Below are positions 17,429 to 26,212 of a stretch of DNA of 64,000 bases, piece by piece. The stretch covers positions 310,001 to 374,000 of the forward strand of contig JACKFE010000001.1 of the NCBI GenBank assembly GCA_020632635.1. The letters are read 5' to 3'. This DNA comes from Nitrospiraceae bacterium (GTDB taxonomy: Bacteria; Nitrospirota; Nitrospiria; Nitrospirales; UBA8639). Position numbers and translations under genes: made by a program. Under the pieces are notes generated by a model. It saw only the letters and a program-made list of their open reading frames with translations. It did not search any database and had not been told where the DNA came from. Each line of letters begins with the position of its first letter. Position 1 is the first letter of the stretch.

Positions 17429-19378
17429 ATGTCCCTTACACATAAAGCGGGTTGGGGTATGCTTGCCATTCTTTGCGCATGGGCATTTAGTCATGTCGTG
17501 GGCTTGGTGAACCCCCAGGAAAAAGTCAATGGGTTATGGCTCGTCGTGGCCGCCGCCTGCTTCTATGTGCTGGCCTATCGATTTTATGGCCGTTGGCTGT
17601 CCCGATCCGTGATGAACCTGGACGACCAACGACGCACTCCGGCGCATCGCCTTCAGGATGGCACCAATTTTTATCCGGCGAACAAATACATCCTCTTCGG
17701 ACATCACTTCGCGGCCATTGCCGGAGCGGGTCCGTTATTAGGACCTGTGCTGGCGGCCCAATTTGGATATTTGCCTGGTTTTTTGTGGATTGTCATCGGA
17801 GCGGTGCTAGCCGGAGCCGTACAGGACTTTATCATTCTTGTCGCCTCCATGCGACGAAATGGAAAATCCCTGCCTGAAATCGCGCATGCAGAATTAGGCC
17901 CGATTACCGGGCTTGCCACGGCCGTCGCCGTGCTCTTTATTGTCGTAGTGGCGCTGGCGGGCTTAGGATTGGCAGTCGTCAACGCGCTATTTGATAATGC
18001 TTGGGGCACCTTCACGATTGTCATGACGATTCCCATTGCCTTCGTGATGGGCCTCTACTTACAAAAATTCCGTCCTGGCCGAGTGGGAGAAATGACGTTT
18101 ATTGGACTTGCCCTTCTTTTGCTCGCCATCATAATAGGACGTGTCGTGGCACAATCGGATTGGGCGGAATGGTTTCTCTGGGACCGCACCACGCTCACCT
18201 GGTGCCTGGCAACCTATGGGTTCTCAGCCTCCGTTCTACCGGTCTGGATTTTACTCGTTCCCCGTGATTATCTCTCCACCTTCATGAAACTCGGTGTCAT
18301 CGCTCTGTTAGGAGTCGGTGTCATTCTGCTGGCTCCTACGATCGAAATGCCGCGTACCACGATGTTCACAGCAGGAAACGGGCCTATTATCCCTGGCACA
18401 CTCTTCCCCTTCCTGTTTATCACCATCGCCTGCGGAGCCATCTCAGGGTTTCATTCCCTTGTGTCATCGGGGACGACGCCCAAACTCATCAGCCTGGAAT
18501 CTCAGGCGATGGTGGGCTATGGCGCTATGCTCTTGGAAAGCTTCGTGGGAGTGATTGCCCTGATTGCGGCATGCCTCCTGGTCCCTGGCGATTACCTGGC
18601 GATTAATACGCGAGTACCGGGGGAAGAGCTCCAAGCCATGGGGTTTCCGACCGCTCATATAGCCGAACTTTCGAACATGGTAGAAGTGGACGTCTCGGGA
18701 CGACCAGGAGGAGCCGTTTCGCTCGCCGTGGGCATGGCGTCTATTTTTTCGGGTCTGCCCGGCATGTCCGGCCTGATGGCCTATTGGTATCAATTCGCCC
18801 TTCTCTTTGAAGCCCTTTTTATCCTCACGACTATTGATGCCGGAACACGGGTCGCCCGTTATCTGGTCCAGGAACTCGGCGGGCGGGCCTGGGCCCCACT
18901 CAAACAACTCAATTGGTGGCCGGGGGTCTTGGGATGCAGTTTTGCCGTCGTAGGCGCGTGGGGATATCTCATCGGCACCGGAACAATTGCCACTATTTGG
19001 CCCATGTTCGGTGCCGCCAATCAACTGCTGGGCATGCTGGCTCTGTGCATTGCCACTACGGTGCTCATTAAAATGAACAAGGCACGATATCTTTGGGTCA
19101 CGGTCCTCCCCATGATCTTTGTGGGGATCATCACTTTGGCCGGATGCTATGAGCTCTTTCTCTTATTTATGAGCCGAGCATCCACCACCGAAGGGGCACA
19201 AGCTGTGACCATGGGAATCAATGCCAGCCTGGTTGGTATGGTAGCCGTGTTGGCGTTGGTCGTGCTTGCCGATAGCGCTCGCAAATGGTATGGATATCTC
19301 GTTCAAAAACAGCCTCTCAACAGTACGGAGGTCTTCGAAGGGGAAGGCATCAACCTCCCGTCAGGCCCCTGCTGCTGA
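17429..19378 (+). CDS. cstA: Carbon starvation protein CstA family transporter
   Basis: This large inner-membrane protein of about 649 residues has at least fifteen hydrophobic segments. It contains the CstA signature regions HHFAAIAGAGPLLGPVLAAQ and ITIACGAISGFHSLVSSGT. CstA-family proteins carry peptides or pyruvate, and here the substrate is inferred only from the family. I start at ATG 17429 (MSLTHKAGWG); a start 22 codons upstream would add a non-hydrophobic leader with no ribosome site. The C-terminus carries a cytoplasmic tail with a CC pair. The next gene begins 37 bases later. Confidence 0.95.
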   Translation: MSLTHKAGWGMLAILCAWAFSHVVGLVNPQEKVNGLWLVVAAACFYVLAYRFYGRWLSRSVMNLDDQRRTPAHRLQDGTNFYPANKYILFGHHFAAIAGAGPLLGPVLAAQFGYLPGFLWIVIGAVLAGAVQDFIILVASMRRNGKSLPEIAHAELGPITGLATAVAVLFIVVVALAGLGLAVVNALFDNAWGTFTIVMTIPIAFVMGLYLQKFRPGRVGEMTFIGLALLLLAIIIGRVVAQSDWAEWFLWDRTTLTWCLATYGFSASVLPVWILLVPRDYLSTFMKLGVIALLGVGVILLAPTIEMPRTTMFTAGNGPIIPGTLFPFLFITIACGAISGFHSLVSSGTTPKLISLESQAMVGYGAMLLESFVGVIALIAACLLVPGDYLAINTRVPGEELQAMGFPTAHIAELSNMVEVDVSGRPGGAVSLAVGMASIFSGLPGMSGLMAYWYQFALLFEALFILTTIDAGTRVARYLVQELGGRAWAPLKQLNWWPGVLGCSFAVVGAWGYLIGTGTIATIWPMFGAANQLLGMLALCIATTVLIKMNKARYLWVTVLPMIFVGIITLAGCYELFLLFMSRASTTEGAQAVTMGINASLVGMVAVLALVVLADSARKWYGYLVQKQPLNSTEVFEGEGINLPSGPCC

Positions 19379-19415
19379 ATCGGAATCACCCCAATCGTAT
19401 CAAGAAAGGCGCGCG

Positions 19416-19913
19416 ATGGCTGACACCTATTCCTTCGATGTGGTCTCCCGCATCGACATGCAGGAAATGAAAAACGTCGTAGAGCAAACCGTGAAAGAAG
19501 TCGGACAGCGTTATGATTTCAAGGGAAGCAAAACCGAACTCACGCTTAAGGAAAAAGAGAAACAACTGGTGGTGATTTCCGATGACGATTATAAGCTCAA
19601 AGCCGTCTTGGAAATCCTGAAAGCCAAATGCGTGAAGCGCAACGTCTCGCTCAAAGGTCTCACCTACGGCAAGGTGGAGGAGGCGTTGGGAGGGACGGTT
19701 CGGCAAGTCATCACCATCCAGAGCGGACTCCCGGATGACAAAGCCAAAGCCATTTCCAAATCTATCAAGGAAGCCAAATTCAAAGCCCAAGGACAAATCC
19801 AAGGAGAACAGGTCCGCGTGCAAAGCAAAAGCAAGGACGAACTGCAAGCCGTCATGAAACACCTCAAAGAGCAGGACTTCGGCCTGGACCTCCAATTTGA
19901 GAACTACCGGTAA
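19416..19913 (+). CDS. YajQ family cyclic-di-GMP/nucleotide-binding protein
   Basis: This 165-residue protein begins TYSFDVVSRIDMQEMKN and has RYDFKGSKTEL, both diagnostic of the YajQ/DUF520 family. Members bind nucleotides, and in Xanthomonas one binds c-di-GMP and acts with a transcription factor. The ATG at 19416 has AAGAAAGG seven bases upstream; the frame extends upstream into cstA but without similarity. It probably shares the cstA transcript. Confidence 0.96.
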   Translation: MADTYSFDVVSRIDMQEMKNVVEQTVKEVGQRYDFKGSKTELTLKEKEKQLVVISDDDYKLKAVLEILKAKCVKRNVSLKGLTYGKVEEALGGTVRQVITIQSGLPDDKAKAISKSIKEAKFKAQGQIQGEQVRVQSKSKDELQAVMKHLKEQDFGLDLQFENYR

Positions 19914-19927
19914 ATCCTTTCTCCCAA

Positions 19928-20662
19928 TTACCCCTCCCGACACACCGAAGCCACGTGCGCCAATGCCCGATCAAGCGCCTGCTGCGCAGCGTGGGCTCGG
20001 AGAATTTCCCTCGCCTCAAATGCGGATGGTTGGGTTGCCCCAATAGGCGCATCCAATTGCTCTAAGCTCTCCCTCTCAACTGCTGATGTCCGATACACGA
20101 GACTTCCATCCATTGTCCGAAACACCGCGACCTCAGCCAGCGCCGTATGCTCAATGACGACGCCATTCATTTGAGTCATCACCGTGGCTTCCCCGATTTT
20201 TTCTGGCCCCATGATTTCACGGCCCGAAAACAGGATAACTATCTGAAATGGAACGTCGGCCTTGTCCCGCTGAACCCGTACTGAAGGAGGAAAGGCAAGA
20301 TGTGGCTGAATGTCCTGAATTCCGCACGATTGCTTCAGAAATACTTCCGTGCGCCTCGTCAAGATTTCTAAATACATCGGAGAGATAGCAGGAGAGGCCT
20401 CCGGTCCCGTCTCATCGGAATACACAGACAGACCGATCTTGGCCAACCCTGACCAGTCAAACGTTTCATCGGACGATCTCGCCGCCAATGCTTCTGTACC
20501 TAAAACATGGGCGAGACGAGACGGAGGCCCCGTCCCACATCCCGTCATCTTCAAGAGGAGCAGAACAAGCAGAAAAGCGCTAACCCCTAGCCGCCTCCCC
20601 TGGCGCTGCCCGCCCCTTTCGCCAGACGGCTTCCAAATGCATAACGGCCTGAGCCAGTGCAT
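19928..20662 (-). CDS. Putative envelope lipoprotein, start uncertain
   Basis: The frame encodes a hydrophobic segment FLLVLLLLKMTGC, which looks like a lipoprotein signal, followed by about 200 residues without a recognised domain. The 5' end is unclear. The ATG at 20662 gives an unusually long basic leader and overlaps the previous gene by 83 bases, while no ATG, GTG or TTG stands closer to the hydrophobic stretch. It lies directly downstream of another lipoprotein gene on the same strand, and the two are probably co-transcribed. Function unknown. Confidence 0.65.
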   Translation of the reverse strand: MHWLRPLCIWKPSGERGGQRQGRRLGVSAFLLVLLLLKMTGCGTGPPSRLAHVLGTEALAARSSDETFDWSGLAKIGLSVYSDETGPEASPAISPMYLEILTRRTEVFLKQSCGIQDIQPHLAFPPSVRVQRDKADVPFQIVILFSGREIMGPEKIGEATVMTQMNGVVIEHTALAEVAVFRTMDGSLVYRTSAVERESLEQLDAPIGATQPSAFEAREILRAHAAQQALDRALAHVASVCREG

Positions 20663-21365
20663 CCTGCCCGGATACCCAACGAAGCGTTTCATAAGCATCC
20701 TCTTCATTATTTGGATAAATTGGAGGCTGGGTTTGCCCTCGACGGACAACCGGGTACACATTCGAGGCCAATGGAACCTCAAGCCGCTCCAATACCGCCC
20801 AAGCCTGGCCATCGGTGGTCACCACCGCTTGACCGGTTTGGCCATCCACCATGGCTAACTCCATGCGCGCATAATTTTCGGCGCGATACCCCGGCAAGCC
20901 CATACTCCGCAACCCGCCACCCTGCTGTGTCCCTTGCAACGGCAATCGCTCAAACACTTCGACTTCGGAACTCGACAGCACCGCCACCAGGATATAGGGG
21001 ACTCCCTGCTCCTTGGCCACCGCCGAAAACGAAGGAGCGGAACCGTTCAGGGCAATTGGCTCGGGATAGATGACCGATGAAATCTGCAATGGTAATTGCG
21101 TTTCAAGCTCGCCCTTGAGGCGCTCACCAAGATGCTGAAGGGTTCCAGTTCGAAGCCCAGGAGCCGATCGTTGAAATCCCGTGTCATTGAGGATAACCAA
21201 GACCGCTTGAATGGGAACGCGGGAAAATACTGAGCCATGTCCCGGTGCCTGAACGGCCACGGATGGGGCAGGCAAATACAGTGAAAGCCGTTTGGGAGTG
21301 GTCTCCGAGGAACAGCCAAACAGGAAAAGAGAGAAGAAAAAAGACACTTGCATGAGACGCCACAT
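20580..21365 (-). CDS. Putative envelope lipoprotein
   Basis: The 261-residue product has a short signal peptide MWRLMQVSFFFSLFLFGC with lipobox Cys18. The mature part contains IQAVLVILNDTGFQ, LGERLKGELETQLPLQI and PYILVAVLSSSEVEVFERLP. This alternation resembles envelope lipoproteins of the GNA1162/DUF4136-like type but is not diagnostic. I start at ATG 21365 because the signal peptide begins there; the upstream extension is not protein-like. It is first of a two-lipoprotein unit and divergent from a third lipoprotein gene at 21637. Confidence 0.78.
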   Translation of the reverse strand: MWRLMQVSFFFSLFLFGCSSETTPKRLSLYLPAPSVAVQAPGHGSVFSRVPIQAVLVILNDTGFQRSAPGLRTGTLQHLGERLKGELETQLPLQISSVIYPEPIALNGSAPSFSAVAKEQGVPYILVAVLSSSEVEVFERLPLQGTQQGGGLRSMGLPGYRAENYARMELAMVDGQTGQAVVTTDGQAWAVLERLEVPLASNVYPVVRRGQTQPPIYPNNEEDAYETLRWVSGQDALAQAVMHLEAVWRKGRAAPGEAARG

Positions 21366-21636
21366 GGTGAAGCCTCCAAGGTTTAAGGTGGGCACTAACT
21401 TGGGAAAGTAAATTTTCATTCCAAATGCCTTCCCTGGTCAAGCACAGGAGCACTCTCCCTCCGCATATCAATGTCAATCCGTCCCGGATCACCCAAGAAA
21501 ATGGCTCTCCAAATGAGGCCGCAAGAAAGAAGGCCATGTTCGGCCTGACATAAGCCGTGTATAAATTAGCCCCGTGCCTGTCACGAGAAGGCAGGCCATA
21601 TTGCTATCCTGAAAGTCCTTGAGTTAGGGTAGACCT

Positions 21637-22755
21637 GTGTGTCGAAAATTTTCCTTTCCGTCTACCATCATCCTGTTACTGTTGACGCTTTTCGGCTTTT
21701 TCCTGACCGCATGTGAAAAGCTGACCCTTCCCCGCCTTGGATTCGAATCGCCCCCTGAACCTCGATTACCTCTGCATATCACGTATGCATTTTCAAATAG
21801 TCTTCTCCACTATGCCCAAACCGTGGATGCCTGCGGACTCCCTTATGCGGTCCCGGTGGGAGACTTGATTGCCAAATCATTCATGAAGGTCGGGATGGAC
21901 CGATTCCAAACCGTGCAGGCGGAACCACCCGTGGGACAGGCCAAGGGCGCGCCACCCGATGGGTATCGCATCCTTCTGACCTTGAACCAATTCGCCTTTG
22001 ATCCCGTCACGCAGACCGGACAGGAAGATCGGTACCATGCCTTTGTGGATATGAAGATGCAAGCCGTCTATGAAGACGCCCAGGGAACGGCGCTGGCGCA
22101 GTCGCCCTTGGTCTATCACCAAAAAGTGAGTTTGTGGACCCCGGCCTTATCCGGACAATCCACGTCCTGCAGTACCACGCAAATTGACGGCACGGTGGAA
22201 GATGCCGCGGAATCGCTGGCCAAGGACATGATCAGTGTTCTTCCCCGGCTTAACCAATCGACACGCGCCTCGTCTCCGACAGCCCAACCAGACATGAATG
22301 ACGGAGGATTCCCTCCAGGGAGTCCAGGCGTGACCAATCAATCCGGACTCACGCCGGCTCACTCCCCCCAAATCCCGAATGGCCCATCCCTCCAGTTCCG
22401 CACCAAATTGGTTGACGCCAATCGCAACCTGGTATTGGAAAGTGGAGAAGCCGTCGTCCTGTTAATCGAAACCACCAATGTCAGTGACGCCCCTATTCCT
22501 TCGGCGTATGTGGAATTACGAGGAACGCCCTTATTAGTCGAGGCCTTTCAACGCGTGGCACCTCTTCCGATCCCCCTTGGTGCCTTGAAACCCGGCGAAA
22601 AACGTACGGCAGAAATTCGTGGACGATTAGGTCAAATCACCGAACACATTCAGGGTGAACTGAACATTGGCATTATCCTTTCAGAGGGCTTCCCGCCAGG
22701 CTCACATACCATCCGAGCAGAACTCCAACCAGCTCCCCATCGAAAAACCAAATAA
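21637..22755 (+). CDS. Lipoprotein with C-terminal CARDB/NEW3-like domain
   Basis: The start is GTG at 21637. The 372-residue product has a signal peptide (TIILLLLTLFGFFLTAC) with lipobox Cys near residue 26. Its N-terminal 190 residues lack a recognised fold. A proline-rich linker follows, then a domain of about 100 residues that begins DANRNLVLESGEAVVLLIET and contains IPLGALKPGEKRTAEI, which looks like an adhesion-type beta-sandwich. Function unknown. It is divergent from the lipoprotein pair at 19928-21365, with 271 bases between. Confidence 0.8.
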   Translation: MCRKFSFPSTIILLLLTLFGFFLTACEKLTLPRLGFESPPEPRLPLHITYAFSNSLLHYAQTVDACGLPYAVPVGDLIAKSFMKVGMDRFQTVQAEPPVGQAKGAPPDGYRILLTLNQFAFDPVTQTGQEDRYHAFVDMKMQAVYEDAQGTALAQSPLVYHQKVSLWTPALSGQSTSCSTTQIDGTVEDAAESLAKDMISVLPRLNQSTRASSPTAQPDMNDGGFPPGSPGVTNQSGLTPAHSPQIPNGPSLQFRTKLVDANRNLVLESGEAVVLLIETTNVSDAPIPSAYVELRGTPLLVEAFQRVAPLPIPLGALKPGEKRTAEIRGRLGQITEHIQGELNIGIILSEGFPPGSHTIRAELQPAPHRKTK

Positions 22756-22824
22756 CTCTTCCCCAAACTCGTCTTCCGATACAGAGTTCCCCAATAATTC
22801 CTTTCGACATAACAACCATCTCTG

Positions 22825-23010
22825 TCAATCAACGTACGATTCATTCCACTCTTGCTGATCATATCGCACCCACAACTCTCCCAATACTTCTTCTGGAATG
22901 CAGAAAGTTTTTGGCCCGTGGAAATGACGATTGCATTGCCGATGTTCACATTTGTCAAACCCGCACACCGTGGCACGTGCGAATCGGCACGTTGAATCCC
23001 ATCCTTTCAT
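22825..23010 (-). CDS. Possible small cysteine-rich protein
   Basis: This frame encodes 61 residues with seven charged and aromatic-rich segments and four regularly placed Cys (TCRFARATVCGFDKCEHRQC), then a C-terminal part CIPEEVLGELWVRYDQQ. The composition is protein-like and unlike the shadow frames around it. Two ATGs lie in tandem at 23013 and 23010, but no clear ribosome site precedes them. It is in the gap between the CARDB lipoprotein gene and the porin. It may be a metal-binding or disulfide-bonded small protein, or a chance ORF. Confidence 0.4.
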   Translation of the reverse strand: MKGWDSTCRFARATVCGFDKCEHRQCNRHFHGPKTFCIPEEVLGELWVRYDQQEWNESYVD

Positions 23011-23202
23011 CATGTCATTGAAGCAATCGAGAAATTCTCAATATTATCAAATATCTTCTCCAAGCATTCCGAAAAATTCACATGGCATTAGGATTGCTCC
23101 TAAACTGACCAAGTACGACATATCACTAAAAAATCACAAAGGATCGTCATTATGACTTCACCAGTCCTGGAGGTTTCCATCTAGGGAAGATAAATAAAAA
23201 AA

Positions 23203-23233
23203 AAGGCCTGGCTGGTATGACCAGCCAGGCCTT
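23203..23233 (-). terminator. Strong intrinsic terminator downstream of porin gene
   Basis: AAGGCCTGGCTGGT pairs with ACCAGCCAGGCCTT over 14 base pairs with loop ATG. On the minus strand the hairpin is followed by a run of T residues (23202-23193). It lies 37 bases after the porin stop. Confidence 0.93.
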
Positions 23234-23270
23234 CAGGATAACGGGGAGGTTGAATTCCCCTTTTGGATAA

Positions 23271-24758
23271 TTAGAAGTTGATCCAGAGTTGGGTATAGCC
23301 CCAGTTCTGGTCACTGCTTAATCCGCCACTATTCTTCTTCACATAGTCACCATCAAAGAAGTGGCCATATCCGAATTGCCATCCCACCTTGTTGTTCTGG
23401 AAGAACAAGGTGTACACGATGTCAATTTCACCACCCAGGGACTTTTCTTTGTTCCCGGTTGGGGTAGTTTTGAACACCGCTTGGTTGGCACCATACCAAT
23501 GGTCATTCTTATTGGCTAACCGCATGATATGCCCGGCAATTTCAAAGTGGCTCTCAGCCGTTGGGCGCACCTGCAAGTTTCCACCATACGTCAACATATT
23601 CTGCCAGGACATTAAGTCCATGTACCCGAAGTGAATATGGTTCGTGGGGAACAATTGGCTGAAGGTATGCCCGTTTCCGGTGGACCCAGGATTGGAATCA
23701 CCAGTGGCATAATTGATCTCGGCACCGATTCGTGGTTGCATCGGAACCGGCAACGTCACACCGGCATCTAAATGGCCAGCCAACGCATTGATTCGGGTAT
23801 TGCTTGCGGCACCTGCTGCACCCATTTCACCAAACTGCCAATAGCCCTCAAAGGTGGCATCCACAATCCCTGATTTTCCGGCAACCCGGCCACCGACGGT
23901 ATGCCGCGACTGATTGCCCATTTGACCACCTGGAGGACTGGTCCCAGCGGCACCACCCTCTTCGTAAATCCAGGCTGGTTCAATGGCCACGCCACCGAAT
24001 TTCATCGGCAAGCGGGCAAACAGGATATCACCATCCCCAAGATGGGCTCTTCCATTAACACATCCACCGGCGCTATCGGAACAGTTGCCTTCCGCCACGC
24101 GCAACCACGCCAATTCCACGGGAATATCCGGCGTGATTTGGTAACGCAAGCTGACACCGTCAAATGCAAAACCCACGTTGTTCCAATCGAAATGACCGAA
24201 GATCCGGTGGTTGCCCCAGACGACCAATTGGCGGCCAGCCTTCAACGTCAAATTCGGTACCAGAAAATTCCTAACTAACACGAAACCCTGCCGGAGAAAT
24301 AAATCCGACCCTGTTCCATTCGGATTCACGGAACCACTCGCAGCTCCATCACCATCAATGGTTCCCCAGTTATGGGACACTTGCGCCTGCATAAAAAACA
24401 CGACATCGGGCGAAATATCGTAATTGAAACCCAAGCGAATCAGCTGTTGGGTGAAAAATGCGTCGTCATTGGCGCGAGCCGTCATCGTTCCATTGACACC
24501 AAATCCTCCATTGGTGCGGAATTCCGGGCGCACCCGCATGTCTCCGGAAATCGTCAACTTGCTGGCATCAAAAACCCCTTTGGGTGGATCAAAGTTGTGA
24601 TAGGGCACCAAATCGGGAATGGCCCGTGGCACCGCTGGCACGTTGGTGTTTTTGTCAGTCGCCGGGGTGGTTTTGGCTGCCAACCCTGGCGCTGCCGACA
24701 TGGCCATAATCAATGCCGCTGCCGTCAACCTCGTAAAGGTTCGGTAAAAAGTCCTCAT
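23271..24758 (-). CDS. Outer-membrane porin, alginate-export-like
   Basis: This 495-residue outer-membrane barrel has a Sec signal peptide (MRTFYRTFTRLTAAALIMAMSAAPGLAA is its region). The mature protein has many alternating aromatic strands (for example FMQAQVSHNWGTIDGDG and LTLKAGRQLVVWGNH) and ends in a beta-signal-like ...LWINF with C-terminal Phe. The GRQLVVWGNHRIFGHFDWNN block is characteristic of alginate-export-type (AlgE-like) domains found in many Nitrospira porins. The substrate cannot be read from the sequence. The ATG at 24758 has AGGAGG upstream; the frame extends further upstream without a signal. A strong terminator follows. Confidence 0.9.
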   Translation of the reverse strand: MRTFYRTFTRLTAAALIMAMSAAPGLAAKTTPATDKNTNVPAVPRAIPDLVPYHNFDPPKGVFDASKLTISGDMRVRPEFRTNGGFGVNGTMTARANDDAFFTQQLIRLGFNYDISPDVVFFMQAQVSHNWGTIDGDGAASGSVNPNGTGSDLFLRQGFVLVRNFLVPNLTLKAGRQLVVWGNHRIFGHFDWNNVGFAFDGVSLRYQITPDIPVELAWLRVAEGNCSDSAGGCVNGRAHLGDGDILFARLPMKFGGVAIEPAWIYEEGGAAGTSPPGGQMGNQSRHTVGGRVAGKSGIVDATFEGYWQFGEMGAAGAASNTRINALAGHLDAGVTLPVPMQPRIGAEINYATGDSNPGSTGNGHTFSQLFPTNHIHFGYMDLMSWQNMLTYGGNLQVRPTAESHFEIAGHIMRLANKNDHWYGANQAVFKTTPTGNKEKSLGGEIDIVYTLFFQNNKVGWQFGYGHFFDGDYVKKNSGGLSSDQNWGYTQLWINF

Positions 24759-25250
24759 TGCACTCCTCCTGTTAGTAAAAACTGTGTGGACTCGATTTCC
24801 CGCACCGGGCTCTCCTAATGTCTTCACCCTGATTCGGAGAAGGTCGTGTCCGCTTCCTACAAAAATGAACCGAAACTGTTCTTGAGTTTCGGGGCTGCTT
24901 GTGTTCCCGTTCCTGGCTGACCCACCTGCGTGGACCATTCCGTTCCTGGGATATTTGCTAAATAGATGCCAGCTGTCTTTTCTTATCGTAAATCATGAGA
25001 AAATAATGTGTTTTACACCATTATCCTCATGTTTACGAAACGCACGCCTATCGCCTGAATGCTACGATAGTTGCAAAAGACCAACAGTGGAAGAAGAAAA
25101 CTGAAGCCCGCCTGCACTACATGAACGACTTGAGAACCGTCCGGAAGGATTTCGTCTGACGAAAGAAAATAAAAATTGTCAATGATGCCTGTGTGTCAAC
25201 GAAATAATCCAGACGTCTCTTTGCCACCCTTGCCCACGCACGCAATCCGG
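24759..25250. other. Non-coding stretch between porin and tat genes
   Basis: Apart from the inverted repeat at 24987-25037 I see no gene or convincing promoter here. The stretch from 25080 to 25230 is AT-rich. Confidence 0.5.
24987..25037. repeat. Imperfect inverted repeat upstream of the porin
   Basis: Left arm CGTAAATCATGAGAAAATAA (24987-25006, then TG) pairs with right arm CATTATCCTCATGTTTACG (25019-25037) in three six-base blocks: CGTAAA, CATGAG and ATAATG. About ten bases lie between the arms. It is about 230 bases upstream of the porin start in a 492-base non-coding stretch. It could be an operator or a cruciform. No T-run follows either arm. Confidence 0.6.
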
Positions 25251-25538
25251 TTATACCGTTTTTGACCCACCTGACTCGGTGGCCTGCTCAGTTGCCCCCT
25301 TTATTTGCTCCTCGGCTTCTTTCATTGAAGATTCTAAATCCTGTTCAACGGATTTAAATTCCTGGGTGATCATATTGATTTCCGGTTCTACGGACTGCCG
25401 AAGATCTTCTGTCGTATCTTTAAAGCCTTTGATGGCTTTCCCCACCTGTTTTCCAATTTCCGGTAATTCCTTTGGACCAAAGAGAAGGAATGCGATAACC
25501 AGAATAATGAGGATTTCCATTGCCCCAAGGCCAAACAT
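25251..25538 (-). CDS. Twin-arginine translocase TatA/TatB/E family protein (second copy)
   Basis: This 95-residue protein starts MFGLGAMEILIILVIAFLLFG, a short N-terminal membrane helix, then has the amphipathic FGPKELPEIGKQVGKAIKGFK hinge typical of TatA/B/E. The tail is acidic and helix-forming (TEDLRQSVEPEINMITQEFKSVEQDLESS), longer and more coiled than in TatA. This makes a TatB-like role plausible, but the name is not certain. It follows the tatA-like gene with 124 bases between. No tatC is in the window. Confidence 0.9.
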   Translation of the reverse strand: MFGLGAMEILIILVIAFLLFGPKELPEIGKQVGKAIKGFKDTTEDLRQSVEPEINMITQEFKSVEQDLESSMKEAEEQIKGATEQATESGGSKTV

Positions 25539-25662
25539 CTCGTGAGATCCTTATGTGATTGGGGTCAGCATGATCGGATTGCTGGAAGTGAGTAGGAAAT
25601 GCCTTAGGGATTCGATCATCGGAGGAGATCAGGGTTATGACCATGATACCCTTACTTCAGAT

Positions 25663-25962
25663 CTATCCTTGTTTATGCTGCGATGATTGGGCAGGTTGCG
25701 GTTCTCCAGCCTGCTGGGCTGGTGGTGGTGCCTGCGCCACCTGTCCCTGATTCGTGATCTGCCCAGGGGTTGACGGATGTGACGGTTCGGCTTGTTCCTC
25801 CGGGGTCACATCAAGGGCATCGGCTTCGGCCACGGATTTTTTAAACCCCTTAATGGCTTTTCCAAGCCCTTCCCCCAATTGAGGGATTTTCCCTGCACCA
25901 AAAATAATCAACACAATAATAAGGATGAGGAGCAACTCCATCCATCCAAATGTTCCAAACAC
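25663..25962 (-). CDS. Twin-arginine translocase TatA family protein
   Basis: This 99-residue protein starts MFGTFGWMELLLILIIVLIIFG, with a GTG codon. It continues with GAGKIPQLGEGLGKAIKGFKK, the family's membrane helix and amphipathic helix. The tail is rich in Gln, Pro and Ala (QVAQAPPPAQQAGEPQPAQSS). It is a pore-forming Tat subunit that exports folded proteins. It lies downstream of a MidA-like methyltransferase gene and upstream of the second Tat gene. Confidence 0.92.
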   Translation of the reverse strand: MFGTFGWMELLLILIIVLIIFGAGKIPQLGEGLGKAIKGFKKSVAEADALDVTPEEQAEPSHPSTPGQITNQGQVAQAPPPAQQAGEPQPAQSSQHKQG

Positions 25963-26212
25963 CCTGTACCTCGTTTTATTCGTGATGAATATGAGAAACG
26001 ACTAAAAAAGTGCCGCAAGTATACAGAACCTGCCAAATAAAATCTAGAGAGAGCCGATATTTTCTTTATTGGGCTCAGTGGCAGGCAGGATGGAGAAACC
26101 TATCGAGATAAGGATAAAGGACAGGGTGAGCAGGTCGTTACCCTCTTCAGTTCATCACTCTTGAAACAGTGATGCCACAAAAAAAGGAGATCGGAAAACT
26201 CTTAGATGGTGA

